A stretch of 64,000 bases of DNA from assembly GCA_913056395.1 (NCBI GenBank), contig CAJXMG010000005.1, positions 1 through 64,000 on the forward strand, given 5' to 3'. The translations under genes were made by a program, and so were the position numbers. A model generated the notes under the pieces. The model worked only from the letters and a program-made list of their open reading frames with translations. It was not told where the DNA came from and ran no database searches. How positions within the stretch are numbered: position 1 is the stretch's first letter; every line of letters starts with the position of its first letter. The DNA comes from an uncultured bacterium. GTDB lineage: Bacteria; Planctomycetota; UBA8108; UBA1146. Positions 30,084 to 40,600 of the stretch are shown here, piece after piece.

Positions 30084-31844
30084 ATGAATCAAATTCACGT
30101 AAAGGTGCAGTCAATTCTGCTGACTTGCCTCTTTATTGCAGGAACCGCTTCGGTTCATGCCGACCACATTCGTCCGGCTTTTGTTGCCACCAGTCAGGAA
30201 GTCACTGGAGGAATTCTTGCTACGAACCCGATTCTTGCAGACGGCTTGAATGCATTGCTCGCAGCAAACCTGGCGACCTCGCCATTTTTGTTGGAGGTCG
30301 CCAATCTGGACGATCCGACCTACTTCAATGATCCGGACATCACCCTCAACGCCTTCTCCGGTGTGGATGAGGATGGTGACCCCACTAACAATGCCGACGG
30401 TACCAACAATTTTATTGTCACTCCCGATTCGCTGGATCCGGTGACTGGTGAGTTTCTTTCTACTTTCCCCGGCGGAAACATCACCGACGGTCTGCTGACC
30501 GCAGGGCCCGGAACTATCGTGATCTCCGGTATTCCCCTGAATGACCTGACCGTTTCGGCAAACTTCACCGAGTCGACTACTCCTGGAGTCTACGAGTTTA
30601 TTTCAACTCCAACGGCCGCTTTCCTGACGGAATCTTTCCTTGTGACCCTTCCGGCTCCGGATCCGTTCTCGGGTACCTTGGTGGATGTTCTGAACAGTTT
30701 TGGAATCTTCCCCGATGTGGATGCCGACAATGACGGCACCAACGATTCCTACTCCGCCGAGTTTGTGTTTGCTGGTATCTCCTGCAACATCGTCCCGATC
30801 GACCCGACTCCGTTCGATGGCTTTGTTGCGACCAGTCAAACCGTGACCGGTGGAATCCTGGGAACCAATCCGATTTTGACGGACGGATTGAATGCACTGC
30901 TGGCCAGTAACCTCACCAACTTCCCGTTCTTGCTGGAAGTGGCTGATCTGGACGATCCGACCTACACCAATGACCCGGAGATTACTCTGAACACATACGG
31001 GGGCATGGATGTGGATGGAGATCCTCTCAATAACAACGACGGAACCAACGAGTTCGTCATCGATTCTGAGTCGTACGATGACAATGGAAACATCGTTTCT
31101 CAGTTCCCAGGGGGCGACATCGTCAATAACCTGCTGACCGCCGGTCCTGGAACAATTGTGATCTCCGGTATTCCTCTGAATAACCTCACAGTGGCAGCGA
31201 CCTTCTCTGAGACCACCGCGGGTTCAGGAATTTACGAGTTCACCTCGACCCCGACTTCCGCATTCCTGACGGAGTCCTTCCTTGTAACCCTGCCGGCACC
31301 GGATCCCTTCTCAGGTACTCTCGTGGACGTGCTGAACAGCTTCGGGATCTTCCCGGACGTCGACGCCGACAATAATGGAACCAATGAGTCCTACTCTGCG
31401 GAATTTGTTTTCACGGGCATTTCCTGTGTCCTTTACGGAAACGATTTCGGGCCCGGTGGACCGACTCCGGTTGAGAACTGTGCCAACGGAATTGACGACG
31501 ACGGCGACAGCCTTGCGGATTGTGACGATCCTGATTGTGCTACCGACGCAAACTGTGCTACCGGAAACCAGTTCCGTCGCGGTGATGTGAACGGTGACGC
31601 GGCGCTGAACATTGCAGATGCCATCGCACTGTTGGGATTCCTTTTCAGTGGTTCTGCCGCTCCGGGCTGCCTCGATGCGGGTGACGTCAACGACGACGGT
31701 GCCAACAACATTGCGGACGCCATTTCCCTGTTGGGTTTCCTCTTCAGTGGTTCTGCCGAGCCGCCGGCTCCGGGCACCAACTGCGGAGTGGATCCGACCG
31801 ACACTGATCCTCTCGATTGCCTCAACCCGACTGGCGGTTGCTGA
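30084..31844 (+). CDS. Secreted protein with duplicated unknown domain and dockerin-like C-terminus
   Basis: A 586 aa exported protein. ATG 30084 follows GGAGGAGG and is succeeded by a signal peptide (VQSILLTCLFIAGTASVHA). Two copies of a roughly 214-residue unit follow, each starting FVATSQ.VTGGIL and ending with GISC; I do not recognise this domain. Next comes NCANGIDDDGDSLADCDDPDC, a Ca-binding type loop, and then two dockerin-like repeats, RGDVNGDAALNIADAIALLG and GDVNDDGANNIADAISLLG, each with FLFSGSA. Repeats of this style are abundant in planctomycete surface proteins. It is monocistronic between two terminators. Surface anchoring or protein binding is inferred, not shown. Confidence 0.8.
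   Translation: MNQIHVKVQSILLTCLFIAGTASVHADHIRPAFVATSQEVTGGILATNPILADGLNALLAANLATSPFLLEVANLDDPTYFNDPDITLNAFSGVDEDGDPTNNADGTNNFIVTPDSLDPVTGEFLSTFPGGNITDGLLTAGPGTIVISGIPLNDLTVSANFTESTTPGVYEFISTPTAAFLTESFLVTLPAPDPFSGTLVDVLNSFGIFPDVDADNDGTNDSYSAEFVFAGISCNIVPIDPTPFDGFVATSQTVTGGILGTNPILTDGLNALLASNLTNFPFLLEVADLDDPTYTNDPEITLNTYGGMDVDGDPLNNNDGTNEFVIDSESYDDNGNIVSQFPGGDIVNNLLTAGPGTIVISGIPLNNLTVAATFSETTAGSGIYEFTSTPTSAFLTESFLVTLPAPDPFSGTLVDVLNSFGIFPDVDADNNGTNESYSAEFVFTGISCVLYGNDFGPGGPTPVENCANGIDDDGDSLADCDDPDCATDANCATGNQFRRGDVNGDAALNIADAIALLGFLFSGSAAPGCLDAGDVNDDGANNIADAISLLGFLFSGSAEPPAPGTNCGVDPTDTDPLDCLNPTGGC
30180..31434 (+). repeat. Internal tandem duplication (two units of about 640 bp)
   Basis: The two domain copies start at 30180 and 30822, an offset of 642 bp (214 codons). 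Nucleotides have diverged mostly at third positions, and the protein is strongly conserved (for example both have GPGTIVISGIPLN and FLVTLPAPDPFSGTLVDVLN), indicating an old duplication kept under selection. Confidence 0.85.
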
Positions 31845-31869
31845 TTTCGGGCTGAACATGTCTGATTCA

Positions 31870-31910
31870 AAAGCCCCATCCGGACTGATTGTCCGGGTGG
31901 GGCTTTTTCT
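31870..31910 (+). terminator. Rho-independent terminator of the dockerin-tailed protein gene
   Basis: A 16-bp stem with one G-T pair (31870-31885 and 31891-31906), 5-nt loop, then a T-rich tail. It lies 26 nt after the stop codon. Confidence 0.92.
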
Positions 31911-32016
31911 TTCCTTCGATTTCGTGTGGTCACCCTTGCGAGTTATTCAATCGCCCGGATGATATGAAAGGCCAACGGGAATCGGGCAGTCCGATCCCTT
32001 CCGGAAAGAAGAATCG

Positions 32017-34572
32017 TTGGGCAAGACTGAGGGACTCGACACCCGTAAATTGTTTGCTCCTGAGGTGACCCAAAGGATGGCACAGGCCATCCTCGATGCG
32101 GGCTCCAACGAAGTCTTTTTTCTGGGCTCGTTCGATGAAATTGGCATTCTGGATCGCATCGAGGTGATTGCCCGCGGAACTGCCAACGCTGTCCCTGTTT
32201 TCCTTGAGAGAGCAGAGGAAGGCTTTCAGGTCCTGATCCACAACCATCCCGGTGGTGATCTGACCCCGAGCCCTGCAGACCTTTCCATCGCTTCCGAAGC
32301 GGGAGCCCGTCGTCTCGGCTTCTTCATCATCAACAATGAGGCAACCCGGGTAAATCGGGTCGTTGAGCCTTTCCCCGAGAAGGAAGAGATCCCCGTCGAT
32401 GCGAAAGAAATTGATGGGGTATTGGGTGGGGATGGACTCTTCGGGAAAGTCCTCCCAGGCTTTGAAGAGAGAGCCGGTCAGTTGCGCATGGCTCACTCGG
32501 TCAATCGGGCCATCAATGATGGTGACGTCGCTGTATTGGAAGCGGGAACCGGTATCGGCAAATCTTTTGCCTACCTTGTTCCTGCGATTTTATGGGCTGT
32601 GAAAAATCGTGGCCGTGTGGTGATCTCCACTGCAACGATCCCGTTGGGCGAGCAGTTGGCTCACAGGGATCTCCCGACACTGCAAAGAATCCTCGGGGTG
32701 GACTTCAAGTTTGCACTGATACAGGGGCGGGGAAACTACGCCTGTCGTCGCAAGGCGGAACAGGTTTCATCTGAACCGGAGATTTTCGCCGATGACGATG
32801 AGCGCGAAGGCTGGATTGCAGACATTCTCGATCGTCTTGCAGAAGCAAAAACTGGGACACGTCAGGAGATGCCAGGGGAAGTTCCCGAAGAGATCTGGAA
32901 TGACTTCCAGTCCACTTCAGACCAATCATTGAAGGCAAGATGTCCCCATTACCGAGAGTGTTTCTATTATGAGGCTCGCCGAAAAGCATTCGGCGCACAC
33001 ATCGTCATCGTCAACCATCACCTTTTCTTTGCAGATCTGAATCTGCGCAAGGGAAGAGGGGATTATGAATCGGACCTGGTGATCCCCGGTTACCAAAAGG
33101 TCATCTTTGACGAAGCACACCATCTGGAAGATGTCGCCAGCAAGCATCTGGGCTCTGAAGTTTCCAGGCGTGGAATGTTGCAGGTTCTGGGTCGACTGCT
33201 GACCCCTCGCAAGAAGAGAAGAAGGCAGGGAGGACGTTTGCCCTGGCTTGAGTCCCAGTTGGCGAAACATCACAAAGGTGAAGTCCACGAACTCCTGGGC
33301 ATGAAGGTGATCCCCAGAGTCCACCTCGTTCGCAAGGAAGTGGAGCAAGCTCTGCAGAGGCTCGAGGTACGACTTGAAGATTCACGGCACCTGATCGAGG
33401 AAAGTGGCAGGGATGGATCCTTGATGGCCAGACTGGGAGAGAAAAAGGGTTTCATGCCGATGACAGTGGTGACACCGCCACTTCTGGACGCCCGAGACTC
33501 TCTCGATGGATTGAAGGGATTGTTGCAGGAGTGTCTCGATCTGATGGAGGATAATCCCTTCGAACCGGAGGTCGAGTATCAGGCAGCAATTGCAGAACTG
33601 CGTTCCGCAAAAAGATCCGTCGTCGAACAGATCGGGGCCATCGATTTTGTCAAAGATGCCTCCGGGGCGATTCAGCCCTGGGTGGAATTGTCGAGTCGCC
33701 CTCAAAAACATCTGATGCTCAGGGCCGCTCCGCTGAAGGTGGACGAATTGCTGGCAGAACATCTGTATCGCCCTCTCTCAACGGTGATCCAGACCAGCGC
33801 AACTTTGAGAGTGGGAGAATCCTGGTCTTTTCTTGCGGATCGTCTGGGTTGGGAACAGGTGGAAAGAGAGCGTCTTCGCCAGGAGGAGTTCGATTCACCT
33901 TTCGACTGGCCCCGACAGGTTCTTTTGGGATTACCCGAGGATGTTCCAGAGCCGGACCGATCGGGGTACGACAAAAAGATTCATGAAATCGTTCTCGATT
34001 CGGTAAGAGGGGCGAGAGGAAGAACTTTTGTTCTCTTTACTTCCCACCGATCGCTCAAGAGATGTGCCGAGGCGATTCGCCCAGCTATGCAGGCACAGGG
34101 GATGCCCTTGTTGGTTCAGGGGGAAGCACCGCGCACAGAGTTGTTGCGTCAGTTTGTTGATTCGGGAAGAGCGGTTCTGTTAGGCAATCAATCCTATTGG
34201 GAAGGCATCGACGTTCCTGGAGCAGCGCTTTCCTGTGTCGTCATCCCCCGATTGCCATTCAAGATTCCCAATCATCCTCTGGAGCAGGGAAGAGCGGAAG
34301 AATTGGAGTCGCGGGGGAAAAGCCCCTTTGCCCATCTTGCACTTCCGCGGGCAGTCCTCGGGTTGAGGCAAGGATTTGGTCGACTGATTCGTACCATCGA
34401 TGATCGCGGAGTGGTGGTCATCGCCGACACGCGAATCATCAAGCGGCCTTACGGCAAAAGATTCTTGTCCAGCCTTCCTGATTGCCGAAGGGTTCAGGCG
34501 GAGTGGGATGATGTGAAAAGTTCCATCGAAGGTTTCTTCGCCATCGACGACGTTGAAGAGATGTTGCCGTGA
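32017..34572 (+). CDS. DinG/XPD-family helicase with N-terminal RadC-like JAMM domain
   Basis: An 851 aa fusion. Residues about 1-130 are a JAB/RadC-type domain with a complete JAMM motif: a Glu in GSFDEIG, then HNHPGGDLTPSPAD (H-x-H-x7-S-x2-D). Residues about 150-845 form a superfamily 2 helicase with AGTGIGKSFAYLVPA (Walker A), FDEAHHLED (DEAH box) and GRLIRTIDDRGVVVIADTR near the end. Only three of the four iron-sulfur cysteines usual in DinG are seen (NYAC, and C-x5-C in ARCPHYREC); the expected second ligand position is Ser. Start is TTG at 32017. It overlaps the next gene by 4 nt. Likely acts on recombination or repair intermediates; the exact substrate is unknown. Confidence 0.82.
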   Translation: MGKTEGLDTRKLFAPEVTQRMAQAILDAGSNEVFFLGSFDEIGILDRIEVIARGTANAVPVFLERAEEGFQVLIHNHPGGDLTPSPADLSIASEAGARRLGFFIINNEATRVNRVVEPFPEKEEIPVDAKEIDGVLGGDGLFGKVLPGFEERAGQLRMAHSVNRAINDGDVAVLEAGTGIGKSFAYLVPAILWAVKNRGRVVISTATIPLGEQLAHRDLPTLQRILGVDFKFALIQGRGNYACRRKAEQVSSEPEIFADDDEREGWIADILDRLAEAKTGTRQEMPGEVPEEIWNDFQSTSDQSLKARCPHYRECFYYEARRKAFGAHIVIVNHHLFFADLNLRKGRGDYESDLVIPGYQKVIFDEAHHLEDVASKHLGSEVSRRGMLQVLGRLLTPRKKRRRQGGRLPWLESQLAKHHKGEVHELLGMKVIPRVHLVRKEVEQALQRLEVRLEDSRHLIEESGRDGSLMARLGEKKGFMPMTVVTPPLLDARDSLDGLKGLLQECLDLMEDNPFEPEVEYQAAIAELRSAKRSVVEQIGAIDFVKDASGAIQPWVELSSRPQKHLMLRAAPLKVDELLAEHLYRPLSTVIQTSATLRVGESWSFLADRLGWEQVERERLRQEEFDSPFDWPRQVLLGLPEDVPEPDRSGYDKKIHEIVLDSVRGARGRTFVLFTSHRSLKRCAEAIRPAMQAQGMPLLVQGEAPRTELLRQFVDSGRAVLLGNQSYWEGIDVPGAALSCVVIPRLPFKIPNHPLEQGRAEELESRGKSPFAHLALPRAVLGLRQGFGRLIRTIDDRGVVVIADTRIIKRPYGKRFLSSLPDCRRVQAEWDDVKSSIEGFFAIDDVEEMLP

Positions 34573-35159
34573 AGGTTCGTGGTGTTATCACCGCTGCTGG
34601 AGATTCGAGGCGCGTGGGCCAACCCAAGGCGCTCCTGGAGATTTCGGGAGAGACCTTCATCGAACGCCTTGTACGTGTCATGAAAGCGGGCGGAGTCGAT
34701 GAAGTTATTCCGGTAGTGGGTGGGTGCCATACTCCTGAACTGCTGGAAGAGTGTCAGAGAATCGGGATTGAACCGATCCACAATGCCGATCCGGAGAGGG
34801 GGCCGGTCTCCAGCATCATTTGCGGCATCAGGGAACCGGGTGAATGGGACCTGTTGTTGATCCATCCCGTGGATGTCATCGGAATTACAATAGCAGATGT
34901 CCAGGGATTGATTGAAAGTGGTCGCAAACATCCGGATCACGATGCCTGGATCATGTCCCATGGGATGAGACGGGGGCATCCGGTGATGGTACGCAAGGAA
35001 GTGCTCTCCTCACTGGCCACTGAAGATGGCCCAGAGCACTTGAGGGCTTTGTTGGGACAGCCGCACCTGAGTCTTCACCATGAGGTCACCGACAATCCGC
35101 TGATCCTTGAGGACGTGGATGATCTCCAGGACTGGGAGAGAATACGAAATCGGATCTGA
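34569..35159 (+). CDS. MobA/MocA-like nucleotidyltransferase
   Basis: A 196 aa Rossmann-fold NTP transferase. The N-terminal signature ITAAGDSRRVGQPKALLEI corresponds to the AAGxSxRxGxPKxLL nucleotide-binding loop, and HPVDVIGI holds the metal-binding Asp. Closest in style to molybdenum-cofactor cytidylyl/guanylyl transferases (MocA/MobA) and related sugar-phosphate nucleotidyltransferases. No molybdenum enzyme lies nearby, so the substrate is open. GTG start overlaps the helicase stop (GTGA), implying coupled translation. Confidence 0.75.
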   Translation: MKVRGVITAAGDSRRVGQPKALLEISGETFIERLVRVMKAGGVDEVIPVVGGCHTPELLEECQRIGIEPIHNADPERGPVSSIICGIREPGEWDLLLIHPVDVIGITIADVQGLIESGRKHPDHDAWIMSHGMRRGHPVMVRKEVLSSLATEDGPEHLRALLGQPHLSLHHEVTDNPLILEDVDDLQDWERIRNRI

Positions 35160-35172
35160 GCCTCAGCAAAGA

Positions 35173-37572
35173 TCAGCTACCGATGTTTTTCTCATACCAT
35201 TTCAACAGGTTCAACCAGGAATCGGGCATGGCTCCTTTTGCCTGACGCACGGCAAAGTGTTCACCCGCCACATCCGGAACACCCCGATACAGAGCGAGCA
35301 ATCCCATGGGGATTCTGTACTCGGCTGAACTCTTGCCGAACTTGTCGGCCACCTGCTGGAAGATAAATCGGTCGGTCACTTCAGTGATCTTGAAGGGCAT
35401 CACGGCATTCTGATCAGAAAGTCTCAGCCAGATATTTTCACGATCGATTCGATCGACCACTCCCTTGTCTTTTCGTTCACGGGTGCTTCCTGCAAGGGGA
35501 ATCCGAACCAGCGTGACTTCCTTGCCGTCTTCGCCCTTCTCCAGCAGTGTTTCCAGAGACATTTTGAAAAAGCCGTCGAGAATCTGGAAAGCTTCCAGAT
35601 CGGTATTGATACGAGACTTGGTTTCATCGAGGACCATCTGTGAGTCGAGTCCGACTGCGGCACTGATCATGCCTTTGATGTCGCGGTTTTGGGACAGGGT
35701 TCGGTATTCAGCCCAAAGTGCCTTGTAACCTGCCAACTCCTCAGAAGATCGTTTTTCATTTTCGACACGGACGAACTCGGCTTTTTCTGCCATCACCCGT
35801 TCTTCGAGTTTTTCGGCTTCTGCGACCAGATCTGGGTCTGCATAGCCGCGAATTTTTTCAACCAGTGCCAGAGCCTGATCGAATTCACGACGATTTCTGT
35901 GGAACTCTGCCTTTTGGCTGTCCGCTTCATATTGGGAGTCGATCTGGTCACTCCATACTGACAGCAACCGCTCGATTTCCACATTCAGTTCTTCATCCTG
36001 ACGTGCACTTTTCGGCCGATCGTCGAGGAACTCGATGGCTGCCCAGATTTTTCCAGACTCGACCATACCTGTGGCCTGCATCATCATTTCCCGGCCATCT
36101 GCCTGCCTTGCTGCAATCTGGGAAGATTCGAGTGCGTCCAGCTCGGCCACCATCTCCTTTGCTGCAGCGGTATCGGCGTAGTTCTTGATGGCAAATTTCA
36201 ATTCGCGCAGTTGCATGTCCTGATCTTTGGCTCGAATTGTGGTGAGAACCCTTCGGGCTCCACTCTCGTGACGGTCATAGTCTTCCTGGTCAGCTTTCTT
36301 TCGTCGCTCGATTTTGATCTTACTGATCTCCGCAAGGCGATCATCGATCAGCTCTTCAAAATTCGGCTGACCCTTGGAGGCCTGAGATGCAGCAGAGATC
36401 ACCATGAAGACAGAAATGAGAACACCGAGTCCCGCACCGATCTTTGTGAGCAGGGTTTTTCGGCTTCGGAGATCGGCTCGGCTTGCGCCCCCAACCTGAC
36501 GATTTCCACCTGCAGGAGCGTGAACATCCCTCTGCGGCCGTCGGGCTTTTGCTGCCGCGTTTTTCCCTTTGCGGGGTGAGGCACTCGAGTTTTCCAGATC
36601 ATTGAGAACAGAGATCACCTCTTCAGCGCTACCCGGACGGTCAGCGGGAGCCTTGTTGAGCAGTTGTTCAACAAGACTGTCGAGGTTTGATTCTTTTCCA
36701 GACAGGGTCACGATCGGAATCACTTCTTCACGGACATGCTTTTTCAGAATTTCCCGGTTGGAGTCACCTTCGAAGGGGGGCTTGCCGGTCAGGCAGTGGT
36801 AGAGGGTTGCTCCCAAAGCATACAGGTCGCTGCGTTCGTCGACGTTCTCACCCTTGATCTGTTCCGGAGAGATGTAATGTGGAGTTCCCTTGAGAAGCTC
36901 TTGTTTCTCCAGATTCTGAGCCTGATCTGTGGCGAGAGCCAATCCGAGATCGGTGACTTTGGGGGTGCCATCTTCAGCGATAAGAATATTTGCAGGTTTC
37001 AGGTCGCGATGCAGAAGTCCGGCTTTGTGGGCGTGATTGAGGGCTTGGCTGATGCACAAGGCCAGTTCACTGACTTCCCTTTCGGAGAGTTGGCCTCTGC
37101 GCTTGAGTTTGTCCTGAAGAGTTTCCCCCTCGACATACTCCATGGAGAACCAGCAGACCTCGTCCGTTTTGCCCGCATCGAGGGCATGGACGATGTGGGG
37201 GTGGTTCAAACGGGCGGCATTTCTCGCTTCTGCGATCAGATCCTCAAAGTCGGAGTCCTTGTCACTATTGAGAAAGACTTTGAGTGAAATGATTTTTCCC
37301 AGTGACTCCTGCTTTGCTTTCCAGACAACACTGGTCGTTCCCGCTCCCAGTGGAGAGATAAATTCGAAGCCGGGGATCTCCGGTGGCAGTGCCGCACGGA
37401 TCTTCCGGCTCAGCCGTTGGACTTGATCACGGGTCAGCAGACCCTTCTCGATGAGAAGGGCGCTGACAGTCGTGCCTGATGTGTGGCTTTCGGCGATGGA
37501 TTCGGCTGCTGCCTTGTCAATCAGCCCTTGCTTGAGGGCCAATTGGATCAAAGCCTTGTCAAAGTCGTTCAT
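35173..37572 (-). CDS. Transmembrane Ser/Thr protein kinase
   Basis: A 799 aa receptor-like Hanks kinase. Residues 1-65 form a GSPII_N-like helical domain (LIQLALKQGLIDKAAAESI ... LLIEKGLLTRDQV). The kinase domain spans about 75-330: GAGTTSVVWKA glycine loop, ISLKVF lysine, HRDLKPANIL catalytic loop, VTDLGLA metal motif (DLG instead of DFG), GTPHYISPEQ activation segment. A single membrane span follows (IGAGLGVLISVFMVISAAS, about residue 425), then a roughly 350-residue coiled-coil-rich outer region. ATG at 37572 has GGAG five bases upstream; a longer frame to 37707 looks non-coding. Head-to-head with the peptidase gene. Confidence 0.88.
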   Translation of the reverse strand: MNDFDKALIQLALKQGLIDKAAAESIAESHTSGTTVSALLIEKGLLTRDQVQRLSRKIRAALPPEIPGFEFISPLGAGTTSVVWKAKQESLGKIISLKVFLNSDKDSDFEDLIAEARNAARLNHPHIVHALDAGKTDEVCWFSMEYVEGETLQDKLKRRGQLSEREVSELALCISQALNHAHKAGLLHRDLKPANILIAEDGTPKVTDLGLALATDQAQNLEKQELLKGTPHYISPEQIKGENVDERSDLYALGATLYHCLTGKPPFEGDSNREILKKHVREEVIPIVTLSGKESNLDSLVEQLLNKAPADRPGSAEEVISVLNDLENSSASPRKGKNAAAKARRPQRDVHAPAGGNRQVGGASRADLRSRKTLLTKIGAGLGVLISVFMVISAASQASKGQPNFEELIDDRLAEISKIKIERRKKADQEDYDRHESGARRVLTTIRAKDQDMQLRELKFAIKNYADTAAAKEMVAELDALESSQIAARQADGREMMMQATGMVESGKIWAAIEFLDDRPKSARQDEELNVEIERLLSVWSDQIDSQYEADSQKAEFHRNRREFDQALALVEKIRGYADPDLVAEAEKLEERVMAEKAEFVRVENEKRSSEELAGYKALWAEYRTLSQNRDIKGMISAAVGLDSQMVLDETKSRINTDLEAFQILDGFFKMSLETLLEKGEDGKEVTLVRIPLAGSTRERKDKGVVDRIDRENIWLRLSDQNAVMPFKITEVTDRFIFQQVADKFGKSSAEYRIPMGLLALYRGVPDVAGEHFAVRQAKGAMPDSWLNLLKWYEKNIGS

Positions 37573-37659
37573 CTTCACTCCATGAGATGGCTCGTGGGTC
37601 AGGATTTGACCATCAAAGACGTGTTCCGGGCATGGGGAAGCACAGTTTGGGACTCTTCG

Positions 37660-40600
37660 ATGGCCCTCCAGTGTAAGGGATGGGAGAATGCTCAGGAACT
37701 GAGTCAAAGGGGGGTTACCGAGCCTGAATATCGGTTTGGATCCCTCCTGATAGCGCTGAAAGGTGGCCGTTTCGTGCTACTTCCATGGTTGCTGGCAGTG
37801 ATGTGCCTCTCTCCCTCCACCCACTCAGAAACCCTCTGGCATAGTCGTGGTGAAATCGAGTTACAGCCGGAAAAAGGCCATATTTCGTGGACGGTCCAAC
37901 TCTCTCCAGCAGGTGCAGACACCTCCGGTTCATTGAAAGAGGCTCTCGAATTTGACCTTCATGCCGGATTGGAATTGGATCCTCCCGAGTTTGGAACCCT
38001 GACCCGGGTTTCCGAGGGACCGAGGGATCACGATCCCGGAATCGATCCCAGGCCAGAAATCACGCGCAATCGATGGTTGTGGACCCCTCCCGCTGAAGGC
38101 GCTCCATTTCGATTGAGTGCAAAGGGAGTGATTCAGGAAGAGCGGCAAGAAGTAGGGGGCGGATCGAGTCGCTCATTTTCATCGACGGCAGGAACCATCG
38201 AGGAGCAGGGTGTTTTTCTCGCCGGTTCGAGTGCGTGGATCCCTCAGCCCGTAGGCGAGATGGTCACCTTCGATCTCAGGGTTTCCTTGCCAGCAGGTTG
38301 GGATGCGGTGTCGCAGGGAAAACGTGAAGAACATTCACGTACCGATCAGGGCACCAGGGTTCACTGGAAGTGTGATTCACCCCAAGAAGAAATTTACCTC
38401 GTTGCAGCACGGTTCTTTGAGTACACGGACCGCATCGATAATGTCGAATTGATGGCATTTCTGCGTGAGGACGACTCGGCTCTCGCCTCCCGATATCTGG
38501 AGGCAAGTCAGCAATACATTCGTATGTACAGTGACATGCTCGGCCCCTATCCCCAGCCCAAGTTCGCATTGGTCGAAAACTTTTGGGAGACCGGGTACGG
38601 GATGCCGTCCTTCACACTCCTGGGCCCACAGGTGATTCGACTCCCTTTCATCCTTCGGTCATCCTATCCCCATGAAATTCTTCATGACTATTGGGGGAAC
38701 TCGGTCTACGTCGATGTCGATACCGGGAATTGGTGTGAAGGTCTGACTGCGTATATGGCCGATCACCTGATGAAAGAAGTGGACGGCCTCGGTCATGAGT
38801 ACCGCAGGGATGTTCTGAGAAAATACGGATCCTACGTTCAGGAAGGCCAGGATTTCCCTCTCACCGAATTCCGCAGTCGGCACTCCGGGGCGACCGAAGC
38901 GGTCGGCTACGGAAAAAGTCTGATGCTCTGGCACATGATTCGAAGGGAAATGGGGGACGGGTCTTTCCTGCAGGGGCTGAGCGATTTTTATCAGCGATTC
39001 CGCTACAAGAGAGCCTCATTCTCGGATCTGGCGAATTGTCTTCAGGAGGCTTCAACAGCTGAAGATTGGGATATCCCCAAGTTTGTTGAGCACTGGACAA
39101 CGAACAGCGGTGCCCCCCGATTCAAAATGCAGTTTGTGTTGGGCAACCAAAGTTCGGAGATCACCCTTGAGCAGGTACAGGATGAATCACCTTTTCCGTT
39201 GCGGGTTCCTGTTTACTTCAAGACTCTCAATTCCGATCAATGGCAGATGAGTGCAGTCGAGTTTCCCCTTGTAAAAGATGTGCCCCGTCGGGTCACCGTG
39301 GACCTGGGGCCAGGAGTCGTCAGTGTACGAATCGATCCCCACTTCGATGTCTTCAGGAAACTCGAGCCGGAAGAAACCCCACCTACTTTGGGCGACATTT
39401 TTGGTACCGATCAGGGGTTGATCGTTCTACCGCAAAAAAGTACTGATTTGGCTCTTTGGAAAGAAGTGGCGACACAGTGGGCCCGTACCGGCAACTTCGA
39501 AGTGATCGAGGACAATGACCCCGATACAGAAGCAAAGATCGAAGCCAGCAAAGCCCTCTGGTTTTTTGGTTCGGAGAGTGTGAGGGCCGAAGAAGAATTT
39601 GAAACGGCTCTGACGATCCCCGAAGAGGAATACAACGCTGAAGAGGTTGCCGGCATTCGTGTTCATCAAGCGCAGGGCAGGGTTGTGGGTTGGGTTACCT
39701 CACCCGTTTCCGAAGCGATTCCCGGTCTCGGAAGAAAGTTGCCCCACTACGGCAAATACTCCTATCTGGCCTTCAAGGGTTCTGAGCCAAGCAACTTCAT
39801 CAAGGGGCAGTGGCCGGCTACCGGATCCGCCCTCTCCATGAGCGTGATGGATACCCCTCCCTCCATGTCGATTCCGGAGCGAACCCCTCTGGGCAAACCG
39901 GGGCAACTTCTGGATCCGGAAAAGATGCTCAGTCACATTCGGCTGCTCACCTCTCCAGAGATGGAGGGTCGTGGAAATGGATCAGAGGGTTTGGCGCGGG
40001 CGGTCCAATGGACCGGTGATCGATTCAAAGAGATGGGTCTCGAGCCTGCCGCTCCCGACGGCAGCTACATCGATCGCTGGAGTGTGACCGATGATCAGGG
40101 CAAATCGCTGCAGTTGGAAAATGTTCTGGGAATGATCCCTGGAACGGACCCTGCACTCTCCCAGAAACCGGTGGTCGTGATGGCTCACATCGATCACTTG
40201 GGAATGGGTTGGCCTGACGTGCGCGCTGGCAATGAGGGGAAACTGCATCCGGGAGCGGATGACAATGCCTCCGGAGTGGCGGTCATGGTCGAAGTTGCCC
40301 GCAAAATGAAAAGAACCGTCCGGCCCCAGCGTCCCATTCTTTTCGTTGCCACATCCGGTGAGGAGTGGGGGCTGAAGGGCTCCCAGCGGCTGGTCTCCGG
40401 AGGGTGTGTGATTCCTCTGGTAGAAGCCCTGACTGCCATCAGTGTCGACGCGGTCGGTCGTTATCAGGATGGATCTCTGCTGGTCCTGGGAGCCGGTACT
40501 GCCACAGAGTGGGTGCATATCGTCAGGGGTGTGGGGTTTACCACCGGCATCAAGGCGACCTCCGTGAATGAAGATCCCGGCGGATCCGATCATGTGATGT

